From: Methylobacter luteus IMV-B-3098
GTDB taxonomy: Bacteria > Pseudomonadota > Gammaproteobacteria > Methylococcales > Methylomonadaceae
Direction of reading: 5' to 3'
Length of the DNA stretch: 64,000 bases
Assembly (NCBI RefSeq): GCF_000427625.1
Contig: NZ_ATYJ01000014.1
Span: 124,001 to 188,000 of the forward strand
The notes below the pieces were generated by a model. It saw only the letters and a program-made list of their open reading frames with translations. It did no database searches and was not told where the DNA came from. Below, piece by piece: positions 27,224 to 37,012 of this stretch. Position numbers and translations under genes: made by a program. Each line of letters begins with the position of its first letter. Positions within the stretch are counted from its first letter, which is position 1.

Positions 27224-27987
27224 CTAACGGGAACATCGCTGCTTCTGTACGTAACAGACTGCTCAATCATGCGCGCACGAAAAGGCAGGATTTCAATCTG
27301 GTCCTGACCCGTTATGCCATTGAGCGTCTACTTTATCGGATCAGCATTTCGAAGTATGCCGATCAATTTCTACTCAAGGGCGCTTTGCTGTTTGATCTTT
27401 GGTTTGATATCCCACACCGTCCGACAAGAGATGCTGATTTCCTGAGTTTCGGTTCAGCCGAGCTGCCCTTTATTGAAAGTATCTTCAAGGATGTCTGTGA
27501 ACTTGATGCCCTGGATGGTATGGCGTTTCAATCCGCTACCGTGAGAGCGGCCGAAATCAGAAAGGAAGCACATTATGCCGGTGTACGCGTTACCTTGCTC
27601 GGACTCCTGGATGGCGCACGCTGCCAGGTTCAGGTGGATATGGGGTTTGGCGATGCAGTTACGCCAGGGCCTGAAGAGGCTGCCTATCCCGTTATCCTGT
27701 CAGAATTTGCAGCACCAAAATTAAGCGTTTATCCGCGTTACACGGTAGTAGCGGTAAAATTCGAAGCGCTTTCATCCCTGGGCATTGCTAACAGCCGCAT
27801 GAAGGATTACTTCGATCTTTGGATACTGGCCTGTCATACAGACTTTGAGGGCGATATCCTCTGTCAGGCTATCCGATCGACATTCGGTAGCCGCAAAACA
27901 ATGCTATCAGATCAACTGCCTTTCGGACTCACCTATGAAAAAATAAACTGGATGCGCTCGCGCTGGAAGATGTTGTCTCGCAATTAG
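27220..27987 (+). CDS. abiEii: AbiEii-type nucleotidyltransferase toxin, C terminus frameshifted
   Basis: 255 residues from ATG 27220. Nucleotidyltransferase core: QFLLKGALLFDLWFDIPHRP, TRDADFLSFG, and VVAVKFEALSSLGIANSRMK. The fold is that of the AbiEii/AbiGii toxins, which transfer nucleotides to RNA. The end is odd: near 27950 the natural continuation moves to another frame, LEDVVSQLAVFMRPIVDAAS to GGPWLPANPS with a stop at 28086..28088. So about 40 C-terminal residues are replaced by MRSRWKMLSRN. The toxin may be weakened or this is a sequence error. Confidence 0.82.
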   Translation: MTNGNIAASVRNRLLNHARTKRQDFNLVLTRYAIERLLYRISISKYADQFLLKGALLFDLWFDIPHRPTRDADFLSFGSAELPFIESIFKDVCELDALDGMAFQSATVRAAEIRKEAHYAGVRVTLLGLLDGARCQVQVDMGFGDAVTPGPEEAAYPVILSEFAAPKLSVYPRYTVVAVKFEALSSLGIANSRMKDYFDLWILACHTDFEGDILCQAIRSTFGSRKTMLSDQLPFGLTYEKINWMRSRWKMLSRN

Positions 27988-28311
27988 CTGTCTTTATGAG
28001 GCCGATAGTTGATGCTGCCAGCGCTAATAAGGCATTTTCGTTGCTATGGCAGGCTGGAGGTCCCTGGCTGCCAGCCAATCCAAGCTAATTTTCTGCGTTG
28101 AGAAGTTTTGGGCCTGATGGGTGCGAAACCTGGTGTGTTTTAGTTTTGATATCAAGCTAAAGCTCCCCCCTTTTAATAAAAGGAAGTATAGGTTACTAGC
28201 GGTAACTTATGTATAAATATGTCTATGATATAAAATCCTATGCAGAAAATAACAATTTTCTAAATCACCGAACAAGCGTTCGCTCGGGACGGCCCCTTCT
28301 CAAAATTCGTT

Positions 28312-29439
28312 AAGAATTTCTGCCCCATTTTGACCAGGCACTGAAATCCTGTTCGGACAACGAGCAGATAGCCGAGATGGCTCTGCACAGAAAATCCTTA
28401 TCGGAATTCAGAACACGACTCTCTCAGGATTCTGCTTCGACGATACCGATCATTCACTTTTCCGAAGTCGGCCGCTACCCTTCCCTTCGCGCTGTTGATC
28501 CAAATCCAGGCACCTTGTTCGGCCGGTTGTGGCAGAATGCCCCCGAGCAGGATAGGAAGCCTGATCTGGAAGCGGCTTTGCTGACCTCGGCGACATTAAG
28601 CGATGGCAAAGAATTCTCGCTGAAATCCGTGGCGTATTCCCTGGGACTTTTCAAGTCCAGCCACTACCGCCTGACTACCGGCATATTCGAGCCGGCTAGG
28701 CTTGGCGAGCTGTCCATTGTATTGCCTGCCGAGAACGCTCCAACGCCCACCCTGTCCGTTGCGGACGATGAGTTTTCCAGCGATCCCGCCTGGATCGCCT
28801 ATGTTGCCGACATGATTGCCAAAGCCTTGGCCTCCGGCGAACGGGGGCTTGCCCTCACCTTGTCCTACCGGGACACCCGAATGATCGCTGCCGGTGTCCG
28901 TTTGAGACATCCCCATATCACGACCCTGATCCAGCATGCGGAAACCGATCCCATCCAGGAATTACTGACGCGCTTTTCCGAAACGGACGGGGCCATTCTT
29001 CTCTCCCCTTCCTGCTGGGAAGGCGTCAACCTACCCGGCCTGGTCAAGAACCTGGTCATCACCCGTATTCCTTGCGCCGCCGGACCAGTCGATGGCGGAG
29101 AGCATCAAAAACTCGATGGTGAAGCGTGGCTTCTCGCCTTCGGTAATAACGGCCACGATCTATGGGCGCTCCGTCATCAGCACGCGCAGAAAACTGCGGC
29201 AGGCGATCGGACGGGGCATCCGCCAGTTGAACGATGTGTGCTGCGTCTGGTTTGGCGACAGACGCCTCCTGACGCAAGACGGCAAGCTGAACCTGGCTTC
29301 CTGCCTGCCTACGAGGTTTTGTCCGGCACTGAAGACTGCGAGCACCTTCACCCTGGATAGGGTCGTTCAATGCAAAGAACAAGAAGAAGTTAAGCAGCCC
29401 CAGCCCATTACTTGGCCAAAGCAGAGATTCTACATTTAA
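28312..29439 (+). pseudogene. DinG-like helicase, C-terminal remnant with frameshift
   Basis: The 5' part is missing: the frame opens after a stop at 28309 with EFLPHFDQALKSC. It then shows helicase features: DLEAALLTSATLSDG, GERGLALTLSYRDTRM, DGAILLSPSCWEGVNLPGL, LVITRIP. Near 29071 one base is lost, and motif VI continues in another frame as PPDQSMAESI ... RRKLRQAIGRGIRQLND. DinG-family helicases include the chromosomal DinG and the CasDinG of type IV CRISPR plasmids. No csf genes or repeats are nearby, so I do not assign it to CRISPR. Confidence 0.7.
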
Positions 29440-29522
29440 TGCTGTTGGCGGACAGGCAGAGGATTACTATATTGCGGGCTATAATCCTTCAAAGAAAGGA
29501 CAAACAAGCAATTGCAAAATTC

Positions 29523-30051
29523 ATGAAAGATTCAACACATCGCTTCATTACTCGTATGGATTACAAAAGAGCGCGCTGCTGGATGGTCCGTATTTATCAA
29601 ATAAGGTAATCGAAAACCATTAACCGTCAAAAGTTTTTCCGATGAAAAACTGGGCGGAAAAGAGCAAGCCTTGCAGGAAGCCATTCAATGGCGTAATGAA
29701 CAGATCAAGATTAACGGCATTATTGATTATCGGTTTGTAGAAGCGCCTGCTGCTCATAGTTTTAATGCCAGAAACACAAGTGGCGTGACAGGCGTCTCTA
29801 TTGATTACAGAATCGATGCAAAAAGCGGCGTGACGCATGCATACTGGTTGGCCAAAGTGGTTGTTGCCGGAAAACCTAAAACAAAGAGCTGGTCTATCAG
29901 GCGTCATGGCTATAAGAAAGCTTGGGAACAAGCGGTTGCTTTTCGGGTTAAAATGACAAACCAATCCCTCACAACTAAAGCTCCCCCTAAGCCGAATCAG
30001 AAGTTGCTGAGGTGGGCGGCAGAAAGTCAGATTCAATTATCACGGGAATAA
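29523..30051 (+). pseudogene. AP2-domain protein, broken
   Basis: Starts MKDSTHRFITRMDYKRARCW, MVRIYQIR, then a TAA, then SKTINRQKF and a one-base shift into FSDEKLGGKEQALQEAIQWR. The last 126 residues stay open and carry NTSGVTGVSIDYRIDAKSGV and AYWLAKVVVAGKPKTKSWSI, an AP2-like DNA-binding domain common in phage and mobile-element proteins. An in-frame TTG at 29671 could still express the AP2 part. Confidence 0.65.
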
Positions 30052-30075
30052 TTAATCTCTGTAACCTCGGTATTA

Positions 30076-30376
30076 TGGGGCTTCGCAACGGCGGTTAATG
30101 GCGAACCATTGCCGGCAGACAATAGCAAATGGAGCAGCATCTTTAAGCGTTTTTCCAGCTGGTGCCGGCGAATTTGCATCAGGCCTGCACAGATTGGTCT
30201 GAGTTACAGAGTACTTTCATTTACAGCGACATTGGTCAAGCAGAAAACTGGCTTTTGATTGAGAGCTTTTTCAATAAAATCAAACATTACCGTCGAATCT
30301 TTTCCGCTTCGAGAAACTCGCCCGGAATTATACTGGCTTTCTGCATTTTGTCACGGCTTTGATTGGGCTGAAATGA
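30076..30376 (+). pseudogene. IS5-family transposase remnant
   Basis: Scattered pieces in three frames: VNGEPLPADNSKWSSIFKRF (start region), LHQACTDWSELQSTFIYSD, and the C-terminal ESFFNKIKHYRRIF followed after a shift by RFEKLARNYTGFLHFVTALI. This is an internally deleted, frameshifted IS5-type transposase with no catalytic core left. Confidence 0.65.
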
Positions 30377-30483
30377 AATATCAACACAACCTGGCGCAAT
30401 AACTTCCCATTGATTGAATCTTATTTACTTGATCAGTAAACAAGTATTACTATTTAAGTATTACAACCCTATCGGAGATCATC

Positions 30484-30729
30484 ATGCGCGTCACCAGCAA
30501 AGGTCAAGTCACCATTCCCCAAAACGTCCGTGAAAGCATGGGCATTTAACCGTCTGAAACCGAAATAGAATTTCTTCAGGATGAAAACGGGCGCTGGTAC
30601 ATCGCTAAGGCTCAACCTCTCCGGAAAAGAGCCAGCCGCTTCCGAACCGCTTACAAGACTGGCAAGCTGACCATGAATACCGATGAGATCATGGCCTTGA
30701 CACGGGGCGAAACATGGCCGTCATCCTGA
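30484..30729 (+). pseudogene. VapB/MazE-type antitoxin with in-frame stop
   Basis: MRVTSKGQVTIPQNVRESMG is a typical AbrB/MazE swapped-hairpin start. A TAA follows after GI, then the frame stays open as PSETEIEFLQDENGRWYIAK to the end, overlapping the vapC start. If the stop is real, the toxin at 30714..31139 has no normal partner; a sequence error or read-through would restore it. Confidence 0.7.
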
Positions 30730-31139
30730 TCGACAGTTGCATCGTCACTGACCTGGCCGACCCGGATAGCGCCTGGTTCGAATGGAGTGCCTCGACACAG
30801 GAACGACTGGACCAGAACAATACATTGGTCATCAACCCGATCATCTATGCCGAGTGTTCAGTCGGCTTTGATCGCATCGAGGAGGTGGAAGCCTTGTTCG
30901 AGCATATGGGATTCGCCATGCGGACTCTTCCCAGAGAAGCCTTGTTCCTGGCCGGCAAGGCCTTTCTGCAATACCGCCGGCACCAAGGCCAGAAAGGCAA
31001 CGTGCTGCCGGATTTCTTCATCGGCGCCCATGCCGCCGTGGCCGGTTACCGGCTGATTTCGCGCGATAAAGGCCGTTTCAGTACCTACTTTCCGAGCGTG
31101 AACCTGATCCTGCCCGAGTCAACCGGTGGACTGAATTGA
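30714..31139 (+). CDS. vapC: PIN-domain ribonuclease toxin VapC
   Basis: 141 residues with the acidic PIN-domain residues: Asp in MAVILIDSCIVTDLAD, Glu in IIYAECSVGF, Asp in GNVLPDFFIGAHAAVAGY and Asp in LISRDKGRFSTYFP. VapC toxins cut RNA and are held by VapB. It overlaps the 3' end of the damaged antitoxin gene, so the pair is an operon. Confidence 0.9.
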   Translation: MAVILIDSCIVTDLADPDSAWFEWSASTQERLDQNNTLVINPIIYAECSVGFDRIEEVEALFEHMGFAMRTLPREALFLAGKAFLQYRRHQGQKGNVLPDFFIGAHAAVAGYRLISRDKGRFSTYFPSVNLILPESTGGLN

Positions 31140-31383
31140 CGTAAGACTGAAGGAAGCCGAGCTACTGTGTTGGGCAGACACTCTTGAGACGCCTGTCATC
31201 AAGCCGCACGATTCCGGTGAAGACTGGACGGTTACGCTGGTTGACAAACACAAACTGAATCCTATACTCGGATCCGCCCACGGCCAGATGCGCGTGTTCA
31301 AGCGTCTGGATCCAGTGGTGGATGTGTTGTTTGGGCTGGTTTTTGGGGAGATTAAAAGAAATCACATGAACATTTTGCATTGA
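31137..31383 (+). other. Open frame without a start codon, possible gene fragment
   Basis: An 82-codon open frame begins right after vapC and reads AELLCWADTLETPVIKPHDS, WTVTLVDKHKLNPILGSAHG, MRVFKRLDPVVDVLFGLVFG. The composition looks protein-like and the ending resembles small plasmid proteins beside replication regions. No ATG or GTG start is available before residue 50, so it is probably a 5'-truncated gene. Confidence 0.3.
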
Positions 31384-32505
31384 CTTTTGACTCACGCAAC
31401 ATTGATCTATGACCCACATTATATTGACTTTTGACCCCTTGAGTATGACTTATGACCCTCCAAAACATTGACTTTTGACTCCCCAAAACATTGATCTTTG
31501 ACCCTCTAAAAACGCCCTCCAGACCAGATCTGTACTAAATTTAAGAAAAAGCTAACCTTCTTTAACCTATTTTTAACCATAAAGACATAGCTTTAACCAT
31601 AAAGACATAGCTTTAACCATAAAAACATAGCTTTAACCATAAAAACATAGCAAATGCTATTTTTCCAACCTGAAAGGGTACTTAAAAATATATTATTGAC
31701 TTATGACCCACCAAATTCTATTGATCAAGCAATGTTGATCTTTGACGCGCAATATTATTGACTTATGACACCCTTCGGCTAAATTTCCAATATTTCGTCA
31801 CCTCTTGTATGTCAAATTAATGACTTGCGGCTCACAAATACTATTGATGTTTGACTCGCTTAAACAACATTCAATGTCATAAAAGCTAACTCGGGTATTT
31901 CACAAAACCACGGATATCACTAAGAACTAAAATAAAATCAAGGTATTACCATTTTTCATAGCCGTAACCTCATAAATTTATCCGGAAACAGTTGTAAGCA
32001 TTTAAATTTCGAAACCTTCGTGTCCTTCATAATGAAATATTCAGGCTAAATTTCACAGCCTCACGTTATTGACTTATGACCCACCTTAATTACTAACCAT
32101 TTTCTTTACCAATATTTAGTCAACTGAGTAGTTAAACAAGAGCTCATTAATATTGAGCGTAAGTACTAGATTTATCATGAAAAAATAGGTAATAGTCATC
32201 TAGACAATCTTGGTAAAGACGGTTAATCAGGAACTCAATGTTTAATACCAATTACGATTCACACATGACTTATGACTCGCCTAACCACTAATCTCTGACT
32301 CGCTTTAGAAACAAAAGACTCTCTGTTTTTCATGATCAAGGTCCTTTTGTTACAAAAAGTGCACCCCTTTTAGTTGTTTATATCAACTTTTATTGATTTA
32401 TGACCCACCACAGTTATTGACTTATGACTCACATAATCGACATTCAAGATTAAAGAGATCAAGACTACCATTATTTATTTTATTGACTTATGACCCACCT
32501 TGATT
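31378..32505 (+). other. oriV: Iteron-type replication origin
   Basis: About 17 copies of a motif close to ATTGACTTATGACCCACC are spread in the same direction from 31378 to 32500, for example at 31690, 32063, 32391, 32413 and 32478. Variants use GATC or CTTT in the middle. The region is AT-rich and lies directly upstream of a TrfA-like initiator, as in iteron plasmids where the initiator binds such repeats and copy number is set by them. Confidence 0.85.
31571..31650 (+). repeat. Four 20-bp tandem repeats inside the origin
   Basis: CTTTAACCATAAARACATAG occurs four times in perfect 20-bp register (31571, 31591, 31611, 31631), with R as G in the first two and A in the last two. It is unrelated to the iterons and AT-rich; a DNA-unwinding element or host-factor site is possible. 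Confidence 0.7.
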
Positions 32506-32599
32506 GCAAAACACATCTTCTACTGATAGTTTTCTACAAAATCCAGTGTGCTAAAGTTCATTAAACACTTAGAAATAAGGAAAAGTTTTACAATTGCGT

Positions 32600-33475
32600 A
32601 TGGATAAAAAAACAACAAGAAAGAAAGCTGACATTGTGACTAATGATGTTTTTCAGTCATTTATTCCTGTATCTATGCAAGCTAGAGCTGCTAAGGGTCA
32701 AGAGCTAATAAATGCTTCGCAGATGCAGCTGCCTTTTTGGGACGAAACAACAAGACGAATACCCAATGAGTTAGTCAGATCTGCATTATTTAATGCGCGC
32801 AATCGAAACAGAAAAAGAATTTATTTAAGAGATGCCGATATTGAAGTCATCGGAGATGGGCGAATTCAATACACTGGGGAAGAACTCAGGCAATTCGACG
32901 AAATTGTCTGGCTTGAGCTGATCCATTTATCACGAGGACAAACGGCAGGTAAAGTCATAGAATTTACTCCTTATTCTTTTTGCAAAGCCGTACAATGGCC
33001 ATTAAATAACAACTCCTATGAGCGCCTTCGGGAGTCATTAACTAGAATGCAGGCGACATCACTAAGTGTTTATAGCAAACGTTTAAAAGCAGGTATATCA
33101 CTATCGATGATTCCAATATTTACATGGAAAGATGAGAATGGTAAAACACTTTCAAAATACAAGGTAACCATAGCACCACAATTAATCGAACTATTTGGCG
33201 ACACTTATTTCACGCAAATAGAATGGCAACAGAGATTGTCATTATCTCCAGGTCTCGCTACATGGCTGCATGGTTATTTTGCAAGCCATAGAACGCCATT
33301 TCCTGTCAAATTAGAAACGTTGTATAAAGGATCTGGATCTACCACAAAAGATTTAAAGGATTTCAAACGGCAAACCAAAGAGGCTCTAGAAGCATTGTTT
33401 AAAGTTGGTTTTTTGAAGGAATTTGAAATTGATAAGGCCGGTCTCGTTCATGTGATCAGAGCTCAATATAGGTAA
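32600..33475 (+). CDS. trfA: Plasmid replication initiator, TrfA-like
   Basis: 291 residues from ATG 32600 (an upstream TTG is in frame). It resembles TrfA-type initiators: winged-helix halves with PFWDETTRRIPNELVRSALF, DEIVWLELIHLSRGQTAG, YERLRESLTRMQATSLSVYS and WLHGYFASHRTPFPVKLETL. It would bind the iterons upstream and load the host helicase. The codon use is more AT-rich than in the flanking cargo. Other Rep families were considered; TrfA fits best but without a search. Confidence 0.8.
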   Translation: MDKKTTRKKADIVTNDVFQSFIPVSMQARAAKGQELINASQMQLPFWDETTRRIPNELVRSALFNARNRNRKRIYLRDADIEVIGDGRIQYTGEELRQFDEIVWLELIHLSRGQTAGKVIEFTPYSFCKAVQWPLNNNSYERLRESLTRMQATSLSVYSKRLKAGISLSMIPIFTWKDENGKTLSKYKVTIAPQLIELFGDTYFTQIEWQQRLSLSPGLATWLHGYFASHRTPFPVKLETLYKGSGSTTKDLKDFKRQTKEALEALFKVGFLKEFEIDKAGLVHVIRAQYR

Positions 33476-33499
33476 CTGAGTGAATTACCCATTGCCTAA

Positions 33500-34646
33500 A
33501 TAAAAAGATAGCAAAAGCATAAAAGCAACGGAGCCGAGCCCGTTGCCGAAATCAAGGCCGCTATATCCGCCTATGACGTCAAACAACTGTCGCTGGATAA
33601 CAATATCGAAGAACTTAACCCTCTGGCGCTCAACGAACTCAGGCAATATCTGGCACTGACCTCGATCCTCGGTTGGCGATAGTCCCATTGACCAAATCCG
33701 TCCGGTTTAGACAGGTCTCTATCCTGAAACGTAAACCAGCCAATAGTGTTGCACTCAAACGAGCGCGCGAGCTGTTCGCCAAACTGTTTCGTGAAGATGA
33801 AGACGGTTTGGTCGCCGATATACGCTTAAGACTTGGCTGGAAGAACTGAAAAGCTACGGCCATATTGCCGCCGGCAAAACAGTGATCGATCAAGCCGCCG
33901 CGCACATTGGTAAGCAACTGGCCATTCACGACAGTTATGAATTCATCGAAAAACTGCTGAAAGCAAAGGATAACTGGCTGGATCTGAGCGACGATATTCA
34001 TGATGTGACCAGTTTCTATAAAACCCAAGTGACCACCTGGCGGAAAATGCTCGATGCCTTGGGCGAGTTTGCCAATAACCGCGAGGCGTTGCAGCAAGAT
34101 TTGGCCGCTGCCAACACCTTAAAAGAGCTGGAAAGCATTCGCGACAATCCTGCCCCTTATGTCTAAATCAACCGCATCGACCTGTTACTGAGCACAGTTG
34201 CCGGCAGCAAACGGGAAGTAGCGCTGCTGTCGATTGGAGAAAAACTCGGCGAGATCGAGGCCGCGCCGAACCAGTCGCAAGCGGAAGCTGATCTGCGCAA
34301 CAGAGCTTTGTATCCTTTGCAGCAATTGAAAGCCACTGTAGCTGCATTAAACAGCATTCCCAGAATACACTATCTCAAAGAGCAGGTCGGAAGTCGGCTG
34401 GACGAGGCCATGGATTTGATTGCCTCGGCACAGAAACCGGAGCCGGGAGGCGCGGGTGTTCCAATGCCCGGAGCGGGCTCTCAGCCGATCGCATCGGCAG
34501 TCAAAGCGGTAGCGGTCATTCACGCTTCCGAGTGCAGCCTCAAAACCTATTTGGAAAACGAAAGCGATATCGAAGCCTATCTCGCTAAATTACGGGATAA
34601 ATTGTCGGCCCCGATTCGGGAAGGTAAAAAAGTGAGGATTCAATAA
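33500..34646 (+). pseudogene. BREX protein BrxC, C-terminal remnant
   Basis: Several frames on the plus strand encode pieces that match BrxC-type ATPases of BREX phage defence: LKSYGHIAAGKTVIDQAAAH, DNWLDLSDDIHDVTSFYKTQ, then after a TAA (34164) INRIDLLLSTVAGSKREVAL, and the ending SLKTYLENESDIEAYLAKLR with REGKKVRIQ, the usual BrxC end. At least two shifts and one stop are present, and the Walker motifs are missing. The first part (33510..33680) is also decayed coding sequence but I cannot place it firmly. Confidence 0.6.
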
Positions 34647-34695
34647 AGCACCTTATGCTTTCCGCCGCATTGCTATTCTTCCGGCAAGAGCAGAT

Positions 34696-34718
34696 AATTG
34701 TTGAAATTTTCAACAATT
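34696..34718 (+). promoter_or_regulatory. Candidate operator of a toxin-antitoxin pair
   Basis: AATTGTTGAAA, one base, TTTCAACAATT: 11-bp arms ending 12 bp before the antitoxin ATG. Ribbon-helix-helix antitoxins usually repress their own promoter at such palindromes. Confidence 0.6.
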
Positions 34719-34730
34719 GGGGAGGCTATG

Positions 34731-34964
34731 ATGGCTACCGTAAATTTCAGTGTGCCGGATGACGTTAAAGATGCTTTCAATGAAGCCTACAAAGGCCAGA
34801 ATAAGAGTGCTGTTATCGCCGATTTGATGCGCGAGGCCGTCGAACGCGCACAGCGTAAACAACGCAGTCATAAAGCGATTACAAGAATCTTGGAACGGCG
34901 TAAGCATGCCCCGGCCATGACCGATGAAGAGCTGCAGGCAGCACGGGAAGAAGGCCGTCCATGA
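34731..34964 (+). CDS. Ribbon-helix-helix antitoxin
   Basis: 77 residues from ATG 34731, which is better spaced from GGGGAGG than the ATG one codon earlier. MATVNFSVPDDVKDAFNEAY and NKSAVIADLMREAVERAQRK are a ribbon-helix-helix domain. The C-terminal tail (TDEELQAAREEGRP) would wrap the toxin. The stop overlaps the toxin start by 4 bp. Confidence 0.82.
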   Translation: MATVNFSVPDDVKDAFNEAYKGQNKSAVIADLMREAVERAQRKQRSHKAITRILERRKHAPAMTDEELQAAREEGRP

Positions 34965-35389
34965 TTGTCGTGGTCGATGCCAGCGTCGCCCTGAAATGGT
35001 TTTTCCAGAGCCGAGAGGATGAAGCCGATTGCGACCTGGCGTTAGCCATCCTGTCTGGCATCGATGAAGACCGGATACACATGCTACAACCTCCGCATTT
35101 TATTGCCGAGGTCACGGCGGTGCTGGCCCGCGAAAAACCGGAGGAAGCTCAGGACGATTTGTTCGATTTATTGGCCATCGAAAGCCGTTTTGCCGAGGAG
35201 CCGGAGATTTACGCCACGGCGATGAATCTGGCGATCCGTTGCAGGCACCATTTGTTCGATACCCTCTACCACGCGGTAGCCCTGAACACCCCGGGCGCCA
35301 CACTGGTAACCGCCGACTGCCGTTATTACGAGAAAGCGGTGGGTTTCGGCCGGATTAACCTGCTGCCCGATTTTAAACTCGCCCACTAA
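34961..35389 (+). CDS. vapC: PIN-domain ribonuclease toxin VapC
   Basis: 142 residues. Conserved acids: MIVVVDASVALKWFF, FIAEVTAVLAREK, HLFDTLYHAVAL and LVTADCRYYEKA. It is a second VapC, of a subgroup different from 30714..31139. It pairs with the ribbon-helix-helix antitoxin just upstream. Confidence 0.9.
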   Translation: MIVVVDASVALKWFFQSREDEADCDLALAILSGIDEDRIHMLQPPHFIAEVTAVLAREKPEEAQDDLFDLLAIESRFAEEPEIYATAMNLAIRCRHHLFDTLYHAVALNTPGATLVTADCRYYEKAVGFGRINLLPDFKLAH

Positions 35390-36145
35390 AGATACTAAAG
35401 AACAACAAGAACAACGGCTTGCCGATCAGGTGCGCCAGATTTTTACCGACAACAAACAGTGCTTTGGCTCCCGGCGTCTATCGGATCGCTTGAAAAAACA
35501 AGGCATGGCGGTGGGACGCTATAAAACACGACGAATCATGCGGAAGTTAAAATTAGTGGTGCGCTATCCCAAACGTTTTAACGTTACCACCGATAGCAAC
35601 CATAGTGAGGCCATTTCACCTAATCAGCTGGATCGGCCATTCAAGGTCGCTAAACCGAATCAGGTGTGGACAACCGATATTACCTATGTGTGGACTCTGC
35701 AGGGCTGGCTTTGTGTCTCGGTCGTGATCGACTTATTTTCCGGCAAGTCGTGGGCTGGGCAATGGATGATCATATGCGTACCTCGCTCTGGATGCGGGCA
35801 TTGCAAATGGCCTTCTGGAGTCGGAAGCCGTCGCTAGGCCAGCTGCATCACTCAGGTCGCGGCAGCCAGTATGCCAGCCGTGAATACCGGGAGCATCTGG
35901 TCATCATGGGTATGCAGCAAAGTATAAGTCGCAAAGGCAATTGTTGGGACAACTCGCCGATGGAACGATTTTTCCGCAGTTTGAAGCATGAGCAGCTTAA
36001 CTATAAGAGATTCAAAATCGGGGAAGCGGCCAAACTGTGCGTGATTGATTATTTGGCTTTTTACAACGGCCTTCAACCACACTCGACGTTAGGCTATCAA
36101 TCTCCGACCGAGTTCGAGCGGATTTTTTTTAGCAATGCTGCCTGA
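35390..36145 (+). pseudogene. IS3-family transposase OrfB, truncated and frameshifted
   Basis: The frame starts directly behind vapC (KEQQEQRLADQVRQIF), so the 5' end is cut. It reads NKQCFGSRRLSDRLKKQGMA, PNQVWTTDITYVWTLQGWLC (first Asp), then shifts near 35748 and continues VGWAMDDHMRTSLWMRALQM, HHSGRGSQYASREYREHL and NCWDNSPMERFFRSLKHEQL (Glu). OrfA is absent. The second catalytic Asp position reads HHSGRGSQY, where Asp is replaced by Gly. Confidence 0.8.
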
Positions 36146-36346
36146 GAGGATGTCCGATTTTTGTTGACCATTACAGATCATCCTGGCTGTCAATTCCTAA
36201 AGTTGGTAATTAGCGCCCAGCCTGACAAACTTTACGACAAAAATCTTTTAAAGTTGAACTTAAAATTAACGCTCATTTTTTGAGAGATTTATAATCAATG
36301 TTCCAGAACAAAAAATAATGTCCTTAATAGACGTAGGAATATTTAT

Positions 36347-37012
36347 ATGGTGATCGTGCTAGGAAATATTAAAGGGGGCGTAGGCAAGACTATGCTGAGC
36401 GTAAATATCTCAGCAGCTCTCGCTCAAAAAGGGGAGGACGTTTTTCTTCTCGATACAGATAAACAAACTTCATCAGGAACCTGGTGGCAGAATCGCAAGG
36501 ACAACTACCCCGGCTTAGCAAAAGTTCATAACATGAACAAGCGTGGCGAGTTGGATGAAACCATTGAAGATCTGGCCACCAGATATAAATACATTGTCGT
36601 TGATATCGCAGGTCAAGGCGACTCTGACGAATTGCTGTCGGCACTCCAAGTCTGTGACACGGTGCTTATGCCTTTCAGACCTAGTGCTGCTGATTTGCAC
36701 ACTGTTAATACGATGGACAGAATCGTTCGCAATGCCAGGCGCAACAACAAAAATTTGAAAGCTTACTGCTGTTTGAATTCCGCAGAAACAAATCCTGCCT
36801 TGGTAAGAGAGATCGAGATGGCCCGGGCCGTAATCAATGAATATCCTGATATCCCTCTGCTCGATACGGTAATCTACAACCGAGTATGCTTCCGCGATAG
36901 TTATGCGCTTGGCCTTGGCGTTACTGAACTGGACGGAAAGTCTGCAAGCGAAGAGTCAGGTCGCCGAGAATTATCAGGAGTTATGTCGGAGATTATTCAT
37001 GGCTTCTGTTAA
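36347..37012 (+). CDS. parA: ParA-type partition ATPase
   Basis: 221 residues with the deviant Walker A MVIVLGNIKGGVGKTMLSVN, the A' region LLDTDKQTSSGTWW and a Walker B-like YIVVDIAGQGDS. No N-terminal helix-turn-helix, so it is of the short type. It would drive plasmid partition with the overlapping next gene. This is the second partition system of the window. Confidence 0.9.
   Translation: MVIVLGNIKGGVGKTMLSVNISAALAQKGEDVFLLDTDKQTSSGTWWQNRKDNYPGLAKVHNMNKRGELDETIEDLATRYKYIVVDIAGQGDSDELLSALQVCDTVLMPFRPSAADLHTVNTMDRIVRNARRNNKNLKAYCCLNSAETNPALVREIEMARAVINEYPDIPLLDTVIYNRVCFRDSYALGLGVTELDGKSASEESGRRELSGVMSEIIHGFC

Noticed and set aside
28312-29439. Type IV CRISPR CasDinG (csf4)
   Set aside because: Only the general DinG helicase motifs are visible, and no csf1-3 genes, Cas6 or repeats are near. 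The family level is as far as the sequence goes.
31378-32505. Repeats considered as a CRISPR array
   Set aside because: Unit length is about 17 bp, spacing is irregular, units drift in sequence, and they lie before a replication initiator; iterons fit, CRISPR does not.
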